In this document: positions 5,362-7,616 of the stretch, piece after piece
Layout: each line of letters starts with the position of its first letter
How positions within the stretch are numbered: the stretch's first letter is position 1
NCBI GenBank assembly: GCA_017880945.1
Contig: JADGRM010000103.1
Span: 1 to 7,616 of the forward strand
Length of the DNA: 7,616 bases
Reading direction: 5' to 3'
Source of the DNA: Gallionella sp.
GTDB lineage: Bacteria > Pseudomonadota > Gammaproteobacteria > Burkholderiales > Gallionellaceae
Translations under genes and position numbers: made by a program
Notes under the pieces: generated by a model
What the model saw: the letters and a program-made list of their open reading frames with translations, nothing else
What the model was told of the DNA's origin: nothing
The model's database searches: none

Positions 5362-6051
5362 CTATTTTGTCTGCTGTGCAGCCGAAGCAGCAACGGGTGC
5401 CTTTTTTTGCAGCACAGTACGGATGTAATTTACGATATGCCAGCGTTCGGTGGGACTCAAATCAATTGCATATACCGGCATCACTCCGCCGCCGAAGGTC
5501 ATCATGCCAAAAATGTAACCATCGGGGTAATCTTTGGAATTCCATGGATGCATGTCGTTGCTCAAAGTCAGATTCCACGGTTTCAGGATCAACTTGGCCC
5601 CGACCAGCCCGTCTCCGGTACCCGACTTGCCGTGACAAGGCACGCAATAGATCGTGAACAAACGCTGGCCCATGTCCACCGATTTTGCATCTGCTCGAAC
5701 AGGATTGACCAGCTTGAACGCGGCGTCCTTGTCCTTGACCTCTATCGAAGAAGTAGCCGTGCCCGGAACGGGTACTGAACGTTTCGGAAAAGGGTTCATG
5801 CCGGGATTGGCCGGATCAACGCTTTCCTGGGGTTTGATGCTGACTTGATTAGCCATGTCCATAGACCATGGCCACGCATGTGCCAACGTGGGTGCAATCA
5901 ACAATGCGATAACCAGCGACTTGGCTATCGCTTTTTGATAGCCAAGTCGAATGGCTATAAGTAGTGACTTAGACGCAGACTCTTCGCGTCTTAGTCCAAT
6001 ACTTAGTAGTTCCATCACTTGTTTTATCATCGCTAAGGATAACTTTCTCAT
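5362..6051 (-). CDS. actE: ACIII monohaem cytochrome c subunit ActE, with repeat-expanded signal peptide
   Basis: ActE is the periplasmic monohaem cytochrome c of Alternative Complex III that helps pass electrons from the complex to soluble cytochromes or an oxidase. The 229-residue protein has CVPCH at 136-140 and a probable distal haem ligand M191 in GGGVMPVYAIDLSP, ending in the typical ERWHIVNYIR helix. The signal peptide is odd: predicted cleavage after AHA (57-59) makes it 59 residues, against 20-25 normally, with a charged stretch (RREESASK) inside it. Residues about 11-48 are encoded by a copy of the dispersed repeat found at 93-460. MRKLSLAMI joined directly to ALLIAPTLAHA would be a normal 20-residue signal. 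No start codon suits translation downstream of the insert; the ATG at 6051 overlaps the actD stop by 4 bp and follows GGCGGGG. Whether the extended leader is still exported and cleaved is unknown. Confidence 0.93.
   Translation of the reverse strand: MRKLSLAMIKQVMELLSIGLRREESASKSLLIAIRLGYQKAIAKSLVIALLIAPTLAHAWPWSMDMANQVSIKPQESVDPANPGMNPFPKRSVPVPGTATSSIEVKDKDAAFKLVNPVRADAKSVDMGQRLFTIYCVPCHGKSGTGDGLVGAKLILKPWNLTLSNDMHPWNSKDYPDGYIFGMMTFGGGVMPVYAIDLSPTERWHIVNYIRTVLQKKAPVAASAAQQTK
5908..6020 (-). repeat. In-frame structured repeat element inside the actE signal-peptide region
   Basis: On the minus strand this stretch carries, in order, a 21-bp block (5997-6017) identical to 166-186, a hairpin of arms GACTAAGACGC and GCGTCTAAGTC (5966-5996, 10 of 11 paired, 9-base loop), a 15-bp block (5956-5970) identical to 210-224, the hairpin ATAGCCA(7)TGGCTAT (5938-5958) and the hairpin GATAGCCA(6)TGGTTATC (5908-5929). 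The last two are the B and A units of the intergenic array, joined by CAAAAAGC. The same B-A module occurs at 410-460 and 335-384 and, diverged, at 259-308. The frame is open throughout. If codons 10-48 (5908-6024) are the insert, its length is 117 bp, a multiple of three. Confidence 0.85.
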
Positions 6052-6578
6052 TTCCCCGCCTCTTCCTGAATTTCCAATGCTCTGTGTTTAGTGAAAATTG
6101 CCTTCAAGGTACCGCTGGAAGCTTCGTCGGACTGCACCAGGATGCCGATTTGGTCTTCCGATACTTTCGCGCTATACAACGGCGAACGTCTGGCCGGCAA
6201 GCCGGCACATATCAAAAAGCCGAGCACAGAAATATACACACCACCCAGAATGAACATCTCGTAGGTCAGCACGAAATTGGGCGGAAACGGCACGATAGGC
6301 TTGCCGCCCTTCATCTGCGCAAAGAAGTTGGCTTGCGAACCGGAGATCAGGAAGAACGCCAGCAAACCGCCCGATAACGCACCACCCAGAGTGAACCACT
6401 GGACACGGACAGGCCTGTCACCCAAAAACTCCTCTACCTCGGGATGTTCGATCGGCGATTTCACAATCATGTCTTTGTTTGCATCGAAACCTTTAAGGCT
6501 GACACCACGCAATTCTTTGACCACTGCCTCGGCTTCGTCAAAGTTGGTGAACAATGCGAGTAAATGACGTTTGCTCAT
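6048..6578 (-). CDS. actD: ACIII membrane subunit ActD (DUF3341 family)
   Basis: ActD is a small membrane subunit of Alternative Complex III. The 176-residue protein has a soluble N-terminal domain (1-60, with LLALFTNFDEAEAVVKELR and the family-typical IEHPEVEEFLGDRP), two membrane helices (about 62-86 and 100-127, joined by a short loop containing KPIVPFPPNF) and a soluble tail (128-176). This two-helix DUF3341 layout and its place between actC and actE identify it. The ATG directly follows the actC stop (TAAATG, no gap), and AAGGGGG at the end of actC serves as ribosome binding site. Its stop overlaps the actE start by 4 bp (ATGA), which suggests translational coupling. Confidence 0.93.
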   Translation of the reverse strand: MSKRHLLALFTNFDEAEAVVKELRGVSLKGFDANKDMIVKSPIEHPEVEEFLGDRPVRVQWFTLGGALSGGLLAFFLISGSQANFFAQMKGGKPIVPFPPNFVLTYEMFILGGVYISVLGFLICAGLPARRSPLYSAKVSEDQIGILVQSDEASSGTLKAIFTKHRALEIQEEAGK

Positions 6579-7616
6579 TTAGTGTGCCCCCTTCCCGGCT
6601 GCAGCCATTTTTCCGGTTGCTTCCAGCTTTTTAGTTGCCTGACTGCGGTGATAAACCATTTCCTTCACCTCATACATAGAGACCGACGGGAATACCTTGC
6701 AGAACACCATGAACAGCAAAGTAAACCAGCCAAAGCTACCGAACACGATGCCCCACTGAATCATGCTCGGCCATTGGTCGTGATCCCATGTCCAGGGATA
6801 GTAGCCATGCGAGAAAGTCGGCGCGACGATCATCCAGCGTTCCAGCCACATGCCCAGGTTCAGCAAGATCGACACGGCCATCAACACCGGAATGTTGGTT
6901 TGATATCGTTTGAAAAAGAGTATGAACGGCACGATCGAACCGCAGAAATTCATCGCCCACCAGAACGGCGCATAAGGGCCGATGGCTTTCTGGATCAGCA
7001 CATCTTTGGAGGCCTGGTCATGCCCGTACCAGACCGAGGCGTACTCGATCAGATTCAGGTAAGTCCACACCATCGCGATCGCAAAAGTCAGGCGCACAAT
7101 CTTCTTCAGGATCGACAGCGTCATGTATTCTTCAAACTTGAACACGTAACGCAGGATGATGAACAGCGTGATGATCGCGGCACAACCGGAATACAGAGCG
7201 CCTGCCACAAAGTACGGCGGGAACGAGGTGATGTGCCAGCCGGGTTGTTGCGACATCGCGAAGTCGGATGCCACGATGGAGTGCACCGACACGGCCAGCG
7301 GGATCAGGAAACAGGCGATCGTCAGGTAAGTGACGCGGAAATTGCGCCACTGGCGATCCGTCCCCTCCCAACCCAGCGACAACGCGGTGTACAGTTTCTT
7401 GCGCCAGCCCGGATTCATATTGTCACGGCAGATTGCCAGATCGGGAATCATCCCGACATACAGGAACAGGATTGACGAGCTCAGATAGGTGAAGATCGCC
7501 ATCGCATCCCATAGCAGCGGCGACTGGAAATTCGGCCACACCCCGCGCCCGTTCGGATAAGGTATGGCATAGTAAATCTGCCACACACGGCCCAGGTGTA
7601 CCGCGACAAACAAGCC
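6579..7616 (-). CDS. actC: ACIII membrane subunit ActC (NrfD-like), C-terminal part
   Basis: This is the C-terminal 345 or so residues of an NrfD/PsrC-family integral membrane protein; the 5' part lies beyond the right edge. ActC anchors the haem and iron-sulfur subunits of Alternative Complex III and carries the quinol site. Visible features include HLGRVWQIYY near the window edge, several hydrophobic helices, the loop ICRDNMNPGWRKKLYTALSLGW, here cited by ICRDN and WRKKLYTALSLGW, and EYASVWYGHD, which corresponds to the WYG region of ActF. WMIVAPTFSHGYYPWTWD near the C-terminus matches ActC proteins. The frame reads cleanly to TAA at 6579-6581, abutting actD. The visible first Met-like codon near 7613 is an internal TTG, not the start. 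Confidence 0.93.
   Translation of the reverse strand, partial: GLFVAVHLGRVWQIYYAIPYPNGRGVWPNFQSPLLWDAMAIFTYLSSSILFLYVGMIPDLAICRDNMNPGWRKKLYTALSLGWEGTDRQWRNFRVTYLTIACFLIPLAVSVHSIVASDFAMSQQPGWHITSFPPYFVAGALYSGCAAIITLFIILRYVFKFEEYMTLSILKKIVRLTFAIAMVWTYLNLIEYASVWYGHDQASKDVLIQKAIGPYAPFWWAMNFCGSIVPFILFFKRYQTNIPVLMAVSILLNLGMWLERWMIVAPTFSHGYYPWTWDHDQWPSMIQWGIVFGSFGWFTLLFMVFCKVFPSVSMYEVKEMVYHRSQATKKLEATGKMAAAGKGAH

Noticed and set aside
5362..6051. Reading actE as a pseudogene because of the insert
   Set aside because: The frame is intact from a coupled start to the stop, with haem motif and distal Met present; only the leader is changed.
6564..7475. 303-codon open frame on the plus strand opposite actC
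   Set aside because: It is antisense to a clearly conserved membrane protein, its translation is rich in His, Arg and Gln without family motifs, and it is best explained as a shadow of actC codon bias.

Overview
The window looks like chromosomal DNA of a betaproteobacterium, most plausibly a Gallionellaceae-type (Sideroxydans/Gallionella-like) neutrophilic iron oxidiser. The evidence is a betaproteobacterial sspA-sspB pair, an RpoH of the usual proteobacterial type, an Alternative Complex III (ACIII, act) operon and a fused monohaem cytochrome/outer-membrane barrel resembling Cyc2-type iron oxidases. The taxonomic assignment is inference; no marker gene settles it.

Layout, left to right. Positions 1-50 may hold the start of a minus-strand secreted protein running off the left edge. 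Positions 93-460 are a dense array of short inverted-repeat units in alternating orientation. One unit, followed by a T run on the minus strand, probably terminates the cytochrome-barrel gene (573-1946, minus). Positions 1947-2320 hold upstream DNA with two dyads, a doubtful small ORF, and a near-perfect CIRCE operator overlapping the promoter of rpoH (2321-3184, plus). A strong bidirectional terminator (3215-3243) separates rpoH from a minus-strand run read right to left: actC (partial), actD, actE, actF, sspA, sspB. The act genes are packed with 0-12 bp gaps or a 4-bp overlap, and sspA starts 6 bp after actF.

How the genes work together: ActC-ActF are part of a membrane quinol:cytochrome c oxidoreductase that functionally replaces cytochrome bc1. 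In many betaproteobacteria sspAB sits behind the bc1 genes (petABC), so ACIII here seems to occupy the bc1 position. The cytochrome-barrel protein could pass electrons from outside the cell to the periplasmic cytochrome pool shared with ACIII. SspA, SspB and RpoH are stress and regulatory proteins; the CIRCE site suggests HrcA control of sigma-32.

The most unusual observation is that the repeat family seen at 93-460 has a second, structured copy inside the coding sequence of actE (about 5908-6020). It is in frame, without stops, in the middle of the signal peptide. Removing 117 bp (39 codons) would restore an ordinary 20-residue signal peptide. The two loci share 21-, 15- and 14-15-bp exact blocks and a hairpin whose stem is kept by paired base changes, which points to a structured, mobile, protein-tolerated repeat element.
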